Shown here in pieces: positions 15,713 through 24,785 of a stretch of 46,310 nucleotides of DNA (the first letter of the stretch is position 1; each line of letters opens with the position of its first letter). This DNA is from an uncultured Lachnospiraceae bacterium (GTDB lineage Bacteria; Bacillota; Clostridia; Lachnospirales; Lachnospiraceae). Below the pieces are notes generated by a model, which saw nothing but the letters and a program-made list of their open reading frames with translations, had not been told where the DNA came from and did not search any database. Position numbers and translations under genes: made by a program. The stretch covers positions 1-46,310 of the forward strand of contig CAJUFE010000039.1 of the NCBI GenBank assembly GCA_910585635.1. Reading direction: 5' to 3'.

Positions 15713-16339
15713 ATGATCGGACAAGATACCGTGCAGGGATTCCTGGAGGTCTTATCATCGAAAGCCCCGGTGCCGGGCGGCGGCGGGGCGTCGGCTATCG
15801 GTGGAGCCATGGGCAATGCCCTGGGCCAGATGGTGGCGAACCTGACGATCGGAAAGAAGCGGTACGCGGATGTGGAAGAGGAGATCCGCGGCCTTTTAGA
15901 AAAGATGGAAGGCATGCAGCAGGCCTTTCTGCAGCTGGCGGATGAGGATGCTAGAGTTTTTGCCCCGCTGGCGGCGGCCTACAGCCTGCCTGCCGGCACA
16001 GAGGAGGAAAAGGCCTACAAGGAGCAGGTCATGGAGGAGAACCTCTTAGCGGCCAGCCTGGTCCCCTTAGAGATCATGGAGAAGGCCGCGCAGATGCTGG
16101 ATATCCTGGAGGTCCTTGGGGAGAAAGGCAGTAAGATGGCGGTCAGCGACGTGGGCGTGGGGGTCCAGTTCATCCGGACGGCCCTGACCGGCGCGGTGAT
16201 GAACGTTTATATCAATACCAAGTCCATGAAGGACCGGAGGAAGGCCCAGGAGCTGAACGGCCGGGCCGATAAGCTGCTGGAGGATGGGATCCGGCAGGCG
16301 GATCGGATCTATGGGGCGGTGCTGGAGAAGCTGCGGTAG
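15713..16339 (+). CDS. fchA: Formiminotetrahydrofolate cyclodeaminase / methenyl-THF cyclohydrolase family protein
   Basis: A 208-residue all-helical protein of the FTCD_C family. The conserved stretch PVPGGGGASAIGGAMGNALG near residues 20-39 contributes the folate site. In full FTCD the domain turns 5-formimino-THF into 5,10-methenyl-THF plus ammonia; free-standing clostridial forms are also thought to act as methenyl-THF cyclohydrolases. Two ribosome sites (AGGAGG, AAGGAGG) precede ATG 15713. No formiminotransferase domain is nearby, but folD follows, with an inverted-repeat element in between; folD's own cyclohydrolase residues are altered, favouring the cyclohydrolase role. Confidence 0.88.
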   Translation: MIGQDTVQGFLEVLSSKAPVPGGGGASAIGGAMGNALGQMVANLTIGKKRYADVEEEIRGLLEKMEGMQQAFLQLADEDARVFAPLAAAYSLPAGTEEEKAYKEQVMEENLLAASLVPLEIMEKAAQMLDILEVLGEKGSKMAVSDVGVGVQFIRTALTGAVMNVYINTKSMKDRRKAQELNGRADKLLEDGIRQADRIYGAVLEKLR

Positions 16340-16375
16340 TCATTGTCATTACGGGTTGGCTAAAGGATCCGTTCC

Positions 16376-16509
16376 GGGCGGGGCATGTCATGTAAGAGGA
16401 CGCGCTCTCGCTCCGATGTTTTGAGGGGACGTAGCAGACGCTAAGCTCGAAAAGACCTCGCTAAGCGCCGACGTTCCGCTAGGGTCCTATTACATGACAT
16501 GCCCCGCCC
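16376..16509 (+). repeat. Inverted-repeat core element, copy A
   Basis: Perfect 20-bp arms (16376-16395 and 16490-16509) enclose a core, 16404-16477, that opens GCTCTCGCTCC and contains AGACCTCGCTAAGCGCCGAC. Related cores occur at 39481-39550 and, reversed, at 39670-39740. The 3' flank TGCTTTGGCTGGC resembles the conserved flank of the reversed copy. The whole could fold into one long imperfect stem. No protein-coding frame is convincing. Confidence 0.8.
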
Positions 16510-16576
16510 TCCACTGCTTTGGCTGGCTGATCTTGGGCATATTTATATAGAGAGAAAGGCAGGAAGGAGATAGCGG

Positions 16577-17419
16577 ATGATCACATTAAAGGGTGCCGAG
16601 GTATCGGCGAAGATCAAGGAACAGGTGACGGAGGATCTGAAGAAGCTGGGAGGGACGATCCCTACCCTGGCGATCGTGCGGGTGGGGGAGAAGCCGGACG
16701 ATATGTCTTATGAGCGGGGGGCGAAGAAGAAGCTGGAGAGCTTCGGCTTAAAGGCGGAGTCCTTTGTGTTCCCGGAGGATATCACGGATCAGGATTTTAA
16801 GGAAGCTTTTCGGAAGATCTGTGAGGATGAGCAGGTCACAGGGATCCTGCTGCTCAAGCCTCTCCCGAAACAGATCTGCGAGAAGGATATCGACCGGATG
16901 ATCGATCCGAAAAAGGATCTGGACGGGATCAGTCCGGAGAACATCGCTAAGGTATTTGCCGGAGATCCTACAGGCTTTGCGCCCTGTACGGCGGAGGCGG
17001 TGATCGAAGTGCTGAAGGCCTATGATATCCCGATCACGGGAAAGCGGGCCACGGTGGTAGGGAGGAGCATGATCGTGGGGAAGCCCTTGAGCATGCTGCT
17101 ACTAAAAGAAAACGCCACGGTGACGGTCTGCCACACCCGGACTGCGGATCTGAAAGGGACCTGCAAGAACGCGGAGATCCTGGTGGCCGCCGCCGGGAAG
17201 GCGAAGATGCTGGACGGGGACTATGTGGGCGAAGGCGCGGTGGTGATCGACGTGGGGATCAATGTGGATGGAGATGGAAAGCTCTGCGGTGATGTGGACT
17301 TTGCCTCGATCCAGGAGAAGGCCGCTATGGCCACGCCGGTGCCGGGCGGCGTAGGAGCCGTGACCACGGCGGTCCTGGCCGCGCACCTGGTGCGGGCGGC
17401 GCTGCAGCAGGCAGGATAG
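16577..17419 (+). CDS. folD: FolD-type methylene-THF dehydrogenase with altered cyclohydrolase site
   Basis: A 280-residue FolD protein that oxidises 5,10-methylene-THF to methenyl-THF with NAD(P)+. Folate- and nucleotide-binding parts are recognisable: DLDGISPENI, GRSMIVGKPLSMLL (Rossmann loop) and ATPVPGGVGAVTTAVL. In ungapped alignment with E. coli FolD, Tyr50 and Asp121 are kept (Y45, D116), but catalytic Lys54 is Ala49 (a Lys is next to it) and Gln98 is Leu93, in GILLLKPLP. These residues serve the cyclohydrolase reaction, so this enzyme may be a dehydrogenase only, with FchA next door doing the hydrolysis. AAGGAGA precedes ATG 16577. Confidence 0.92.
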   Translation: MITLKGAEVSAKIKEQVTEDLKKLGGTIPTLAIVRVGEKPDDMSYERGAKKKLESFGLKAESFVFPEDITDQDFKEAFRKICEDEQVTGILLLKPLPKQICEKDIDRMIDPKKDLDGISPENIAKVFAGDPTGFAPCTAEAVIEVLKAYDIPITGKRATVVGRSMIVGKPLSMLLLKENATVTVCHTRTADLKGTCKNAEILVAAAGKAKMLDGDYVGEGAVVIDVGINVDGDGKLCGDVDFASIQEKAAMATPVPGGVGAVTTAVLAAHLVRAALQQAG

Positions 17420-17440
17420 ACAGGGGCTGAAGGGGAGCAG

Positions 17441-17509
17441 GGACTACAGGAAAACCGGGGCTGCAGGAGAGCAGAGGCTACAGGAGAGCAGAGGCTACAG
17501 GAAAACAGA
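17441..17509 (+). repeat. 17-bp tandem repeat after folD
   Basis: Three clean copies of a GGCTACAGGAGAGCAGA-type unit lie at 17459-17475, 17476-17492 and 17493-17509, with a degenerate one from 17441. Noncoding, directly before a terminator-like hairpin. Confidence 0.75.
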
Positions 17510-17559
17510 GGCTGCCGCAAAAAGCGGATCTTTAGGATCGACGCATTTTGCGACAGCCT
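17509..17559. terminator. Two-way terminator hairpin between folD and the c-di-GMP gene
   Basis: AGGCTGCCGCAAAA pairs with TTTTGCGACAGCCT, with an inner GATC/GATC stem, giving a long imperfect hairpin between convergent genes. Its right arm carries the same GGCTGTCGCAAAATG sequence (reverse strand) as the repeat at 8289. Confidence 0.65.
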
Positions 17560-17609
17560 TGTCAGCTCTCCGGTGTCCCGGTGTTATAGAAGGAGACGTG
17601 GACAGAGCG

Positions 17610-20600
17610 TTATCGCTGTCCGCCTTGATCGGATGCCTGCCCCAGATCATGGTGATAGGTATACCGATCCTTCCCATGCTCCTTGCTGTAGTACAGCGCA
17701 TGGTCCGCCTGCTCCAGGCTCTTCTCGTAGGAGAAGCCCTCCGGATAGACCAGGGCGATGCCCACGCTGCAGGTCAGGGGGATCTTGCCGGCCTTGTGCA
17801 GGCTCTCATAGAACTGTTCCATCCTTTTATCTAAGATATCTTGTTCGGTCATATCCTTGATAAAGACCAGGAATTCGTCGCCGCCTAAGCGGCCGATGAT
17901 GTCCCGTCGGCGGAAAGTGGCCAGCAGGACCTGGGTCAGGGTCTTTAGGGCATGATCCCCTTCCAGATGACCATAGGTATCATTGATCGTCTTAAAATCA
18001 TCCAGATCTAAGATCACCAATGCGCCGGAGGGAGCTTCCTCCTCGGTCATATAGCTGGTCACCTTTTCCGAGAAGGTCTTGCGGTTATAGACATTGGTCA
18101 GAGGATCCCGGCTGGCGGCGAACTCCTGGGCCAGCTCCCGGTTCTTCTCCTCATTGATGTCCTTTAGATACAGCAGCGCATAGATGTTCTCGGAAAAACG
18201 CTCCTTAAAGATATGGACCACCAGCTCCATCCACCGGTACTCTTCGCCCACCTTGCGCAGGAAGGAATAGGTCCGGGTCACATCCTTGTCCCGGGATATG
18301 GCGGTCATGCTTTCGGTGCTCAAGAGCTGCCGATAATGATCGACATGCTCTTCATGGACCACTTCTTCGATATGGCGTTCCAATACTTGGCTGAAGGGCT
18401 GGCCCAGCCGCCTGCATTCCTCCTCATAAGGCGCCCAGAGGCCCCCTGCCGTCTGCAGGAGCCCGCTTTCTACATCCACCTCAGCATAGGCTGCGGTCTC
18501 TGAGAGCATGGCCTTATAAAAGTCGCTCATGCGCATGTATTCCAGCTCCATGGCCCGTTCCTGGCCCGCCGGGTCGATCAGGACGATGATCGTGTTCAAG
18601 TCCTGTTCCTTCTGCCCGATATGGCGGGTCTTCAGCTTGAACCACTCATAGGTGCCGCTCTTGGACCGCAGGAGGAATTCTGCACCCAGAAGGTCCTCCT
18701 TTTTCTCCAGATGGACGAAGAGAGAGCGGAAGCTGTCCGCAAAGTGAGGGTGGACGATCCCGGTCCGGATCCAGCATTCCGGGAAATCCTCCTCCCGCAG
18801 GGCATCGCCGGCTAAAAACTTCCGGCCGGTGTGGAAATAGATCGATCCCTTCCGCTCATTGAACTCGAACATCTCGCTGGAGGTGCCGTCGGGAAGGAAC
18901 CGGGGGCGTTCCATGCCGCTAAGGACGCGCTGGTAGCCTTCCAGATAGATGCAGCCTTCGCTGTCAGCCACCCGGAGCCCCAGGCAGCGGACCATCAGCT
19001 CCCCTTTTTCCGGGTGGTTCCAGGTGTACTCCATCTCCACGATATGGGGGGAGTGGGTCATACTCTCTATGGCCAGGTTGACATAGTGGAAATAGCCGTC
19101 ATTGATCCGGTCGTACCAATGGTGGTAGCACTCTGCGGGGCTGGCGGTCTCCGGGATGCCCATGATCTGGCGCATGATCCGGTCCGCGAACATCTCATGA
19201 TGGTCGTGGGCCTGATCGATCCGGATGACCCAGAGGCCTAAGCAGGTGTTCTGCAGGATATCCTCATAACGGCAGGCCAAAAGCTCGTTCAGCCGCTTTT
19301 CCGTATCATCCTTTGCCAGGCGGTCGGCCAGGAAGCCGGCCAGGGAGCAGAGCTGCGCCTCCCGCTTCAGGTTCTGCCGCGGGCCTTCTACCTGGAGAAA
19401 GCCCAGAGGCTTTTTATCCATCCAGATCGGCGCGCTGAAGAGACGGCGGACCTGATGGCGGTGCAAAAGCTCCCAGAGCTGAGGGTCGGACTGTTTTAGC
19501 GCGTCGGTGTTGGCGATCACCACGGGCACGCCCTCACGGGCCTCCAAGATCCATGGCCGCAGCCAGGCTGCCGGGACTAAGGGGCAGCCCGCCTCCTCCG
19601 CTGTGAGCCCTTCCCTGCGCCAGATAGCCGTGCTGCGCCACATAGAACCGTCCTGGGTGGGCTGGGTCAGATAGGCCCGGTCCCCGTTATAGAAGGCGCC
19701 GATATGCCCCAGCACCTGCATGATGGCCTGGTCCAGATCGGTCTCTTCGATCAGCGTTTTGGAGCAGGCCGTGAGGAGCTGTTCGGAATCCAGCTGCTGC
19801 TTAACGCCCCGGGTGGCCACCTCCTTTTCGGTCATATCGATGGCGACCCCCAAGTGGGCCATGCCGCCGTGCCAGGGGATGGTCTTACCCTTTACGATAA
19901 AATGCCGCCCCAAAAAAGCGTTATCCACCTCCTGGACCTGGAGATCAGGCTGGCCTGAGGCCTCTCCACGGCCGCCGGCCAGGGTACAGAAAAGGCAGGG
20001 GTCGTCCCGTCCATAGAGCACCTTATAGCATTTACGCCCTCTATGGTCCTGCTGACCGGTCAGGGAGCAGCCGGCCGGGTTCAGATAGTACAGCTCAAAA
20101 TTATCCAGGCCGCAGACATAGATGACCTCGTCCAAAGCCTGTACGATGGCCTGGGGATCCTCACCGTCCTGGGACTGGGGCTGAGGGGCGGAGCCTGGAT
20201 CTAAGCCGTTCAAGCAGGCTTCCTTCTGCAGCCGGGCCTGATAGGCCGGGCCTTCTTTCTTGATGTAGGCCTCTTCGAACCGGGCGGCCTCATAGGGCTC
20301 GGAGAACAGATAACCCTGGAGGAGATCCGGCTGGAGTTCCTTGAGGGCCAGCAGCTCGTCCACGGTCTCCACACCCTCACAGCATACGCGGATCTTGGCA
20401 TTGTGGGCCATCTGGATCATATTGCTCAAAAGGCGATGATTGTAAGCACTGTGCTGGATCCGGCTGACAAAGCAGCGGTCGATCTTGGTCTCATCCACCT
20501 CGATGCTCTTTAGATAGCTCAGGCTGGAATAGCCGCTGCCAAAGTCATCGATGGAGATCCGGATGCCGGCGTTCTGCCATTGGTAAAAGAGACGGTTAAA

Positions 20601-21899
20601 ATACTGGCTGTCCTGGAGCTGCATGCTCTCCGTCACCTCCAGGGTCAGGGCGCTGCCGGGGAGCCCGGATCGCTCTAAAAGCCCCAGGACGGTCTCCACG
20701 ATGTCCTTTTTCCTGAGCTGCACGTAGGAGAGGTTGATGCTGATATGGAACTGGGGGATCTGCTGCCGCCAGCGGGCGCACTGGGCCAGCGCGGTCTTTA
20801 GCACCCACTCGCCCACTTCGCAGATCATCCCGGTCTGCTCCAGGATGGGGACGAACTCACCGGGGCTCACCTTTCCCCGGCTGGGGTGATCATAGCGCAA
20901 AAGGGCTTCCGCGCCCAGTGACTGGTAGGTAAGGCTGCTGATCTGGGGCTGATAGCACAGATAGAAGCCTTCAAAGCCATTAGCGATGCTGCGGCGCAGC
21001 TCTTCCTGCAGGTCGATCACGGTGATGGATCGTTCTAAGTCCTCGGCGGAGGAGAAGAGCAGGCTGGAGCCGCCCAGGCCTTTGGCCCGCTCCAGGGCGT
21101 TTTCTGCATACTGGCGCACCAGGTCACCGCTGACGGCCCAGTCGCCGCCATAGAGAGAAGCGCCGGCAGATAAGGTATATTGGGGAACAGACCGCTCCAG
21201 GATGCGGGAGAACAGCTTTTCTGCCGCATCCTGGCTGCCGCCGGTCAGATCGATGGCAAAGCAGTCGCCTTCCAGGTGATAGACCCCCATGGAGGGCTGG
21301 GCAGACTGCTCTAAGATCTCGCCCATCTGGCGGAGGACATGGTTCCCGAAGCCTTTCCCCTGCTTCCGGTTGATGCTCCTAAAATCATCGATATCCAAAA
21401 GCAGCAGACAGCCATGCTCGTTTTGGGCCAGATGGCCCTCCAGATCCTCCTGCAGCTTTTCGCTGTTCAAAAGGCCGGTCAGAGGATCGGCTCTTAATTC
21501 CAGGACCATATCGGAGATCCATCCGGTCATCTGTTCCGGACGGCCGCTCCCATCCAGAAGGACCTTGCCATGGATGTGGGTCCAGCTGTCATTTCCATTA
21601 GGGTCCCTCAGACGGCATCCCATATCCAGGGTCGTGAGGGTCCCCTGCAGGAGGGCATCCAGCTTTTCCTGGAAAGCGGGCAGGTCCTGATCGCGCACGG
21701 CAGCCTTTAGGTCCTGGATGGTATGATAGCCTTCGGTGGGGGCAGGCAGGGCGTATCGTTCATGGACCGGACGGGGAAAATACAGATGTCCGGCTATAAG
21801 ATCCCAGAAAAAAAGATAGTTGGGCGTAGTCTCGCTCAAAAGTTTTAAGGTGTCCAGATAGTTGGCTCGTTCGTGTGGTGACAGAGGATGTATGCCCAT
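17610..21899 (-). CDS. Large PAS/GAF c-di-GMP enzyme with degenerate GGDEF, EAL and C-terminal GGDEF domains
   Basis: A 1429-residue soluble signalling protein. In order: PAS-like region (~20-130); a GGDEF-like domain whose signature is EGDCF near residue 210, so probably inactive; an EAL phosphodiesterase domain with intact EALLR near 328, DDFGSGYSSLSYL and EGVET; a PAS with a cysteine motif CYKVLYGRDDPCLFC near 630; a GAF (~725-865); further PAS regions; and a C-terminal GGDEF with intact GGDEF near 1338 and an RRRD I-site five residues before it. It probably both makes and breaks c-di-GMP. I chose the start at 21899 because AAGGAGG lies 8 nt upstream. No membrane segment is seen. Confidence 0.93.
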   Translation of the reverse strand: MGIHPLSPHERANYLDTLKLLSETTPNYLFFWDLIAGHLYFPRPVHERYALPAPTEGYHTIQDLKAAVRDQDLPAFQEKLDALLQGTLTTLDMGCRLRDPNGNDSWTHIHGKVLLDGSGRPEQMTGWISDMVLELRADPLTGLLNSEKLQEDLEGHLAQNEHGCLLLLDIDDFRSINRKQGKGFGNHVLRQMGEILEQSAQPSMGVYHLEGDCFAIDLTGGSQDAAEKLFSRILERSVPQYTLSAGASLYGGDWAVSGDLVRQYAENALERAKGLGGSSLLFSSAEDLERSITVIDLQEELRRSIANGFEGFYLCYQPQISSLTYQSLGAEALLRYDHPSRGKVSPGEFVPILEQTGMICEVGEWVLKTALAQCARWRQQIPQFHISINLSYVQLRKKDIVETVLGLLERSGLPGSALTLEVTESMQLQDSQYFNRLFYQWQNAGIRISIDDFGSGYSSLSYLKSIEVDETKIDRCFVSRIQHSAYNHRLLSNMIQMAHNAKIRVCCEGVETVDELLALKELQPDLLQGYLFSEPYEAARFEEAYIKKEGPAYQARLQKEACLNGLDPGSAPQPQSQDGEDPQAIVQALDEVIYVCGLDNFELYYLNPAGCSLTGQQDHRGRKCYKVLYGRDDPCLFCTLAGGRGEASGQPDLQVQEVDNAFLGRHFIVKGKTIPWHGGMAHLGVAIDMTEKEVATRGVKQQLDSEQLLTACSKTLIEETDLDQAIMQVLGHIGAFYNGDRAYLTQPTQDGSMWRSTAIWRREGLTAEEAGCPLVPAAWLRPWILEAREGVPVVIANTDALKQSDPQLWELLHRHQVRRLFSAPIWMDKKPLGFLQVEGPRQNLKREAQLCSLAGFLADRLAKDDTEKRLNELLACRYEDILQNTCLGLWVIRIDQAHDHHEMFADRIMRQIMGIPETASPAECYHHWYDRINDGYFHYVNLAIESMTHSPHIVEMEYTWNHPEKGELMVRCLGLRVADSEGCIYLEGYQRVLSGMERPRFLPDGTSSEMFEFNERKGSIYFHTGRKFLAGDALREEDFPECWIRTGIVHPHFADSFRSLFVHLEKKEDLLGAEFLLRSKSGTYEWFKLKTRHIGQKEQDLNTIIVLIDPAGQERAMELEYMRMSDFYKAMLSETAAYAEVDVESGLLQTAGGLWAPYEEECRRLGQPFSQVLERHIEEVVHEEHVDHYRQLLSTESMTAISRDKDVTRTYSFLRKVGEEYRWMELVVHIFKERFSENIYALLYLKDINEEKNRELAQEFAASRDPLTNVYNRKTFSEKVTSYMTEEEAPSGALVILDLDDFKTINDTYGHLEGDHALKTLTQVLLATFRRRDIIGRLGGDEFLVFIKDMTEQDILDKRMEQFYESLHKAGKIPLTCSVGIALVYPEGFSYEKSLEQADHALYYSKEHGKDRYTYHHDLGQASDQGGQR

Positions 21900-21971
21900 C
21901 GAAAAGTCCTCCTTGTATTTCTGCGAGCGATGAGCAGGCGGACATGCTCGCGGATCGGTCTTTATGGACAT

Positions 21972-22000
21972 ATTATAGCACTATCAGGAACGCATTTCAA
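21972..22000 (-). promoter_or_regulatory. Sigma-A promoter of the c-di-GMP gene
   Basis: Minus strand TTGAAA (21995-22000) and TATAAT (21972-21977), 17-nt spacing. It gives a leader of about 65 nt before ATG 21899. Confidence 0.8.
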
Positions 22001-22025
22001 ATATGAAGTTCTATCTGCAGAACGC

Positions 22026-22054
22026 TTGTTACGATAAAAGCTTCGTGCTATAAT
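22026..22054 (+). promoter_or_regulatory. Sigma-A promoter of the hybrid kinase gene
   Basis: TTGTTA (22026-22031) and TATAAT (22049-22054), 17-nt spacing. It stands back to back with the minus-strand promoter, the -35 elements being only 25 nt apart. Confidence 0.75.
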
Positions 22055-22121
22055 CGTTTTAAGAAAAGAAGCAGGGACAGCAAGCGCGTTTTAGACCAGA
22101 GACTGGAAAGGAACAAAAAAG

Positions 22122-24686
22122 ATGGTAACGCCCACCAGAGTGGATGAGGATCTGCAGGAGTATTTTCTCGCGCTCCAGAATGAGGATCATATAGAAGATA
22201 AGGCTATCCGGCGCCTGCTGGATGCGTACCGCACCAAGTTTGGTGTGGAGCTTGTTTATATCGGAGAAATGACGGCGGACCGCAAGGGCATGCGGATCGT
22301 CCACGTCAGCAAAGAGGGAGACCGCGGCAGCCTGCTGCATAAGAAGATCCCCATCAGAGAGACCGATCTAAGGGCGCTGGCGGGCATGTATGACGAGGAC
22401 GGCTTATGTACCTGCCAGCCGGGACAGGAGGGGACAGCGGACGGCACCGCTGTCCTCCATTACGGGCTCTTACAGGAAGGCTGTGTGGTGGGCGATATCG
22501 GCATGGTCGGCCTCCATGGCAAAAGGAGCTGGACCAGAGAGGAGCGGGCGGCAGTCAGGAAGCTGGGGCGCAGCCTTCGCCCGACGCTGTCCATGGAGCG
22601 TGGAGAGCGGGTGCGGGCCTGGGAGAGGCAGCGGCAGGACCAGCAGCACCGCATACTGGAGGCGATCTTCGCGACCACGGATTGCGGTATGGTGCGCCAT
22701 TCCAGGGACGGCAAGCGGGTGATCAGCATCAACCAGGCAGCTCTGCGCCTGTTGGGCTATGATGATGAAGAGCAGCTGATGGCGGACGGGTTTGACACGG
22801 TGGCGATGTCCGTGCTGGATGAGGATAAGCCGAAGCTGCGGGCGACCATCCAGAGCCTGAAAAAGGCCGGGGACGGCGCCGATATCGACTATCGCGTCCG
22901 CCATAAGGACGGCACGGTCTTAGATATCATCGGGAAGATCAAGCTGGTAGAGGAGGATGGAGAGCTGTTCTATCAGCGGTTCCTGTTCGACCATACGGCC
23001 CAGAAGGCCCTGGAGGTGCAAAAAAAGCTGCAGGAGCAGAGCCGGCAGAACGAGATGATCCGGGCGCTCTGCGTGGGATACGTGGAGGTCTACTTCGTAG
23101 ACCTGGATAGGGATATGGCGGTCTCCTGCCGGCTGGACGGGGATGCCTCCCATGGGGAGCAGCCGGTCTTTGAGGATGAATTCCCATTTACAGAGGCGAT
23201 GGAGCGTTATGTGGAGACCCATGTGTACGGACCGGACCAGGAGCTGCTGCGCCGGGCGGTCATGGCGGAGCAGCTTTTGGAAGCCTTATCAGAAAAGGCG
23301 GCCTGCCATACCAATTACCGCACGATCGATAAGGGACAGATCGAATATGTCCAGATGAAGGCCGTCCGGTCCGGCAGCTGGGGGAGCGATCATTGTATCG
23401 TGGTGGGTTTTTGCAGTGTGGACGAGGAGATCCGCCATGAGATGGATCAGAAAAAGCTGGTAGAGGATTCTCTGGCCCAGGCCCAGCGGGCGAACGCGGT
23501 CAAGAGCACTTTCCTGGCGAACATGTCCCATGACATCCGCACGCCGATGAACGCGATCATCGGGTTTACCACCCTGGCCAACATCCATATCGACCAGAAG
23601 GAGCGGCTGCAGGAGTACCTGGGGAAGATCATGGCCTCCGGGAACCATCTGCTGGGCCTGATCAATGATATCCTGGATATGAGCCACTTAGAGAGCGGCA
23701 ATGTGATCTTGGAGGAACGGCTGTGCAGCCTGCCGGAGATCCTATATGAGCTGAAGAACATCCTGCAGGCGGATATCCAGGCAAAGCAGCAGCAGTTCTC
23801 GATCGATACGACCCAGGTGGTGGATGAGGAGATCTACTGTGACGGCCTGCGGCTCAGCCAGGTGTTCTTAAACCTTTTAGGCAATGCGACCAAGTTCACC
23901 GGACAAGGGGGCACGATCTTTATGCATGTCTCGGAAAGACCCTGTCAGGCGGCCGGGTGGGCGGACTATATCTTTCGGGTAAAGGATACGGGCGTCGGTA
24001 TGAGCAAGGCCTTTTTAGAGCATATCTTCGAGCCCTTTGAGCGGGAACACTCCTCCACGATCAGCGGGGTCCCGGGCACCGGCCTTGGGATGACGATCGC
24101 GAAGACGATCGTGGATATGATGGGGGGCAGCATCCAGGTAGAGAGTGAGAAGGGGAAGGGGACGGAGTTCACCGTTTCGATCTCCTTTAGGCTGCCTTCA
24201 GCCGCTAAGCCCATGCCGGGGGGCGTGGGGGACGGAGGGGGCGGCCGGTCGGAAAGGACGGAGGATGGGCAAGGCGTGCAGGCGGGCGAGAGCCGCCCGG
24301 CCAGGCAGAAGATCTTGCTGGCTGAGGATAATGAGCTGAACCAGGAGATCGCGGTGGAGATCTTGACAGAAGCGGGCTATGAGGTGGATGTAGCGGACAA
24401 TGGGCAGATCGCCGTGGATATGCTCGAGAAGGCAGGACCAGGGTATTACTGTATCGTCTTGATGGATCTGCAGATGCCGGTCATGGATGGCTATGATGCA
24501 GCCAGGGCCATACGGAAGCTGGATGACCTGAAGATAGCCGCGATCCCGATCCTGGCCGTCTCGGCCAATGCCTTTGAAGAGGATAAACGGATGGCGATCG
24601 AGAGCGGGATGAACGGCCATTTCCCCAAGCCGATCGACGCCGATAAATTTTTAAAAGCTGTGGAGGCGCTTTTGGGGGCCACATGA
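22122..24686 (+). CDS. Cytosolic hybrid histidine kinase with PAS domains and C-terminal receiver
   Basis: An 854-residue two-component protein without membrane segments. An N-terminal GAF-like sensor (~25-170) is followed by a PAS domain (~180-300), a weaker PAS-like region, a HisKA domain with phospho-His 470 in NMSHDIRTPMNAI, a HATPase domain (NLLGNATKF, DTGVGMS, GTGLGMTIAKTIV) and a receiver (~730-850) with acidic pocket LLAEDNE, phospho-Asp 782 in LMDLQMPVMDG and KPID. There is no output domain, so phosphate must pass to another protein. It is divergent from the c-di-GMP enzyme across shared promoters, which suggests a functional pair. Confidence 0.94.
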   Translation: MVTPTRVDEDLQEYFLALQNEDHIEDKAIRRLLDAYRTKFGVELVYIGEMTADRKGMRIVHVSKEGDRGSLLHKKIPIRETDLRALAGMYDEDGLCTCQPGQEGTADGTAVLHYGLLQEGCVVGDIGMVGLHGKRSWTREERAAVRKLGRSLRPTLSMERGERVRAWERQRQDQQHRILEAIFATTDCGMVRHSRDGKRVISINQAALRLLGYDDEEQLMADGFDTVAMSVLDEDKPKLRATIQSLKKAGDGADIDYRVRHKDGTVLDIIGKIKLVEEDGELFYQRFLFDHTAQKALEVQKKLQEQSRQNEMIRALCVGYVEVYFVDLDRDMAVSCRLDGDASHGEQPVFEDEFPFTEAMERYVETHVYGPDQELLRRAVMAEQLLEALSEKAACHTNYRTIDKGQIEYVQMKAVRSGSWGSDHCIVVGFCSVDEEIRHEMDQKKLVEDSLAQAQRANAVKSTFLANMSHDIRTPMNAIIGFTTLANIHIDQKERLQEYLGKIMASGNHLLGLINDILDMSHLESGNVILEERLCSLPEILYELKNILQADIQAKQQQFSIDTTQVVDEEIYCDGLRLSQVFLNLLGNATKFTGQGGTIFMHVSERPCQAAGWADYIFRVKDTGVGMSKAFLEHIFEPFEREHSSTISGVPGTGLGMTIAKTIVDMMGGSIQVESEKGKGTEFTVSISFRLPSAAKPMPGGVGDGGGGRSERTEDGQGVQAGESRPARQKILLAEDNELNQEIAVEILTEAGYEVDVADNGQIAVDMLEKAGPGYYCIVLMDLQMPVMDGYDAARAIRKLDDLKIAAIPILAVSANAFEEDKRMAIESGMNGHFPKPIDADKFLKAVEALLGAT

Positions 24687-24757
24687 TGACAAGGGTGAGC
24701 ATATTTATAGGAAAGAGGTAACAGTCCAGGGTATCTGGACTGCTGCAAAAGGAAAAA

Positions 24758-24785
24758 GGAGTTGCCGTAGAACGGCAGCTCCTTC
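24758..24785 (-). terminator. Terminator between the kinase and rlmH (overlaps rlmH stop)
   Basis: AAGGAG-T-TGCCGT and ACGGCA-G-CTCCTT form a stem with a 4-nt loop. On the minus strand it is followed by TTTTTCCTTTT, so it ends the rlmH transcript; it can also fold on the plus strand after the kinase gene. Confidence 0.75.

Noticed and set aside
17420..17520. Possible small CRISPR array after folD
   Set aside because: The units are contiguous 17-bp repeats without spacers, and no cas genes are present.
21900..21971. Upstream start of the c-di-GMP enzyme at 21971
   Set aside because: It overlaps the -10 element of the clear minus-strand promoter; the AAGGAGG site supports 21899.
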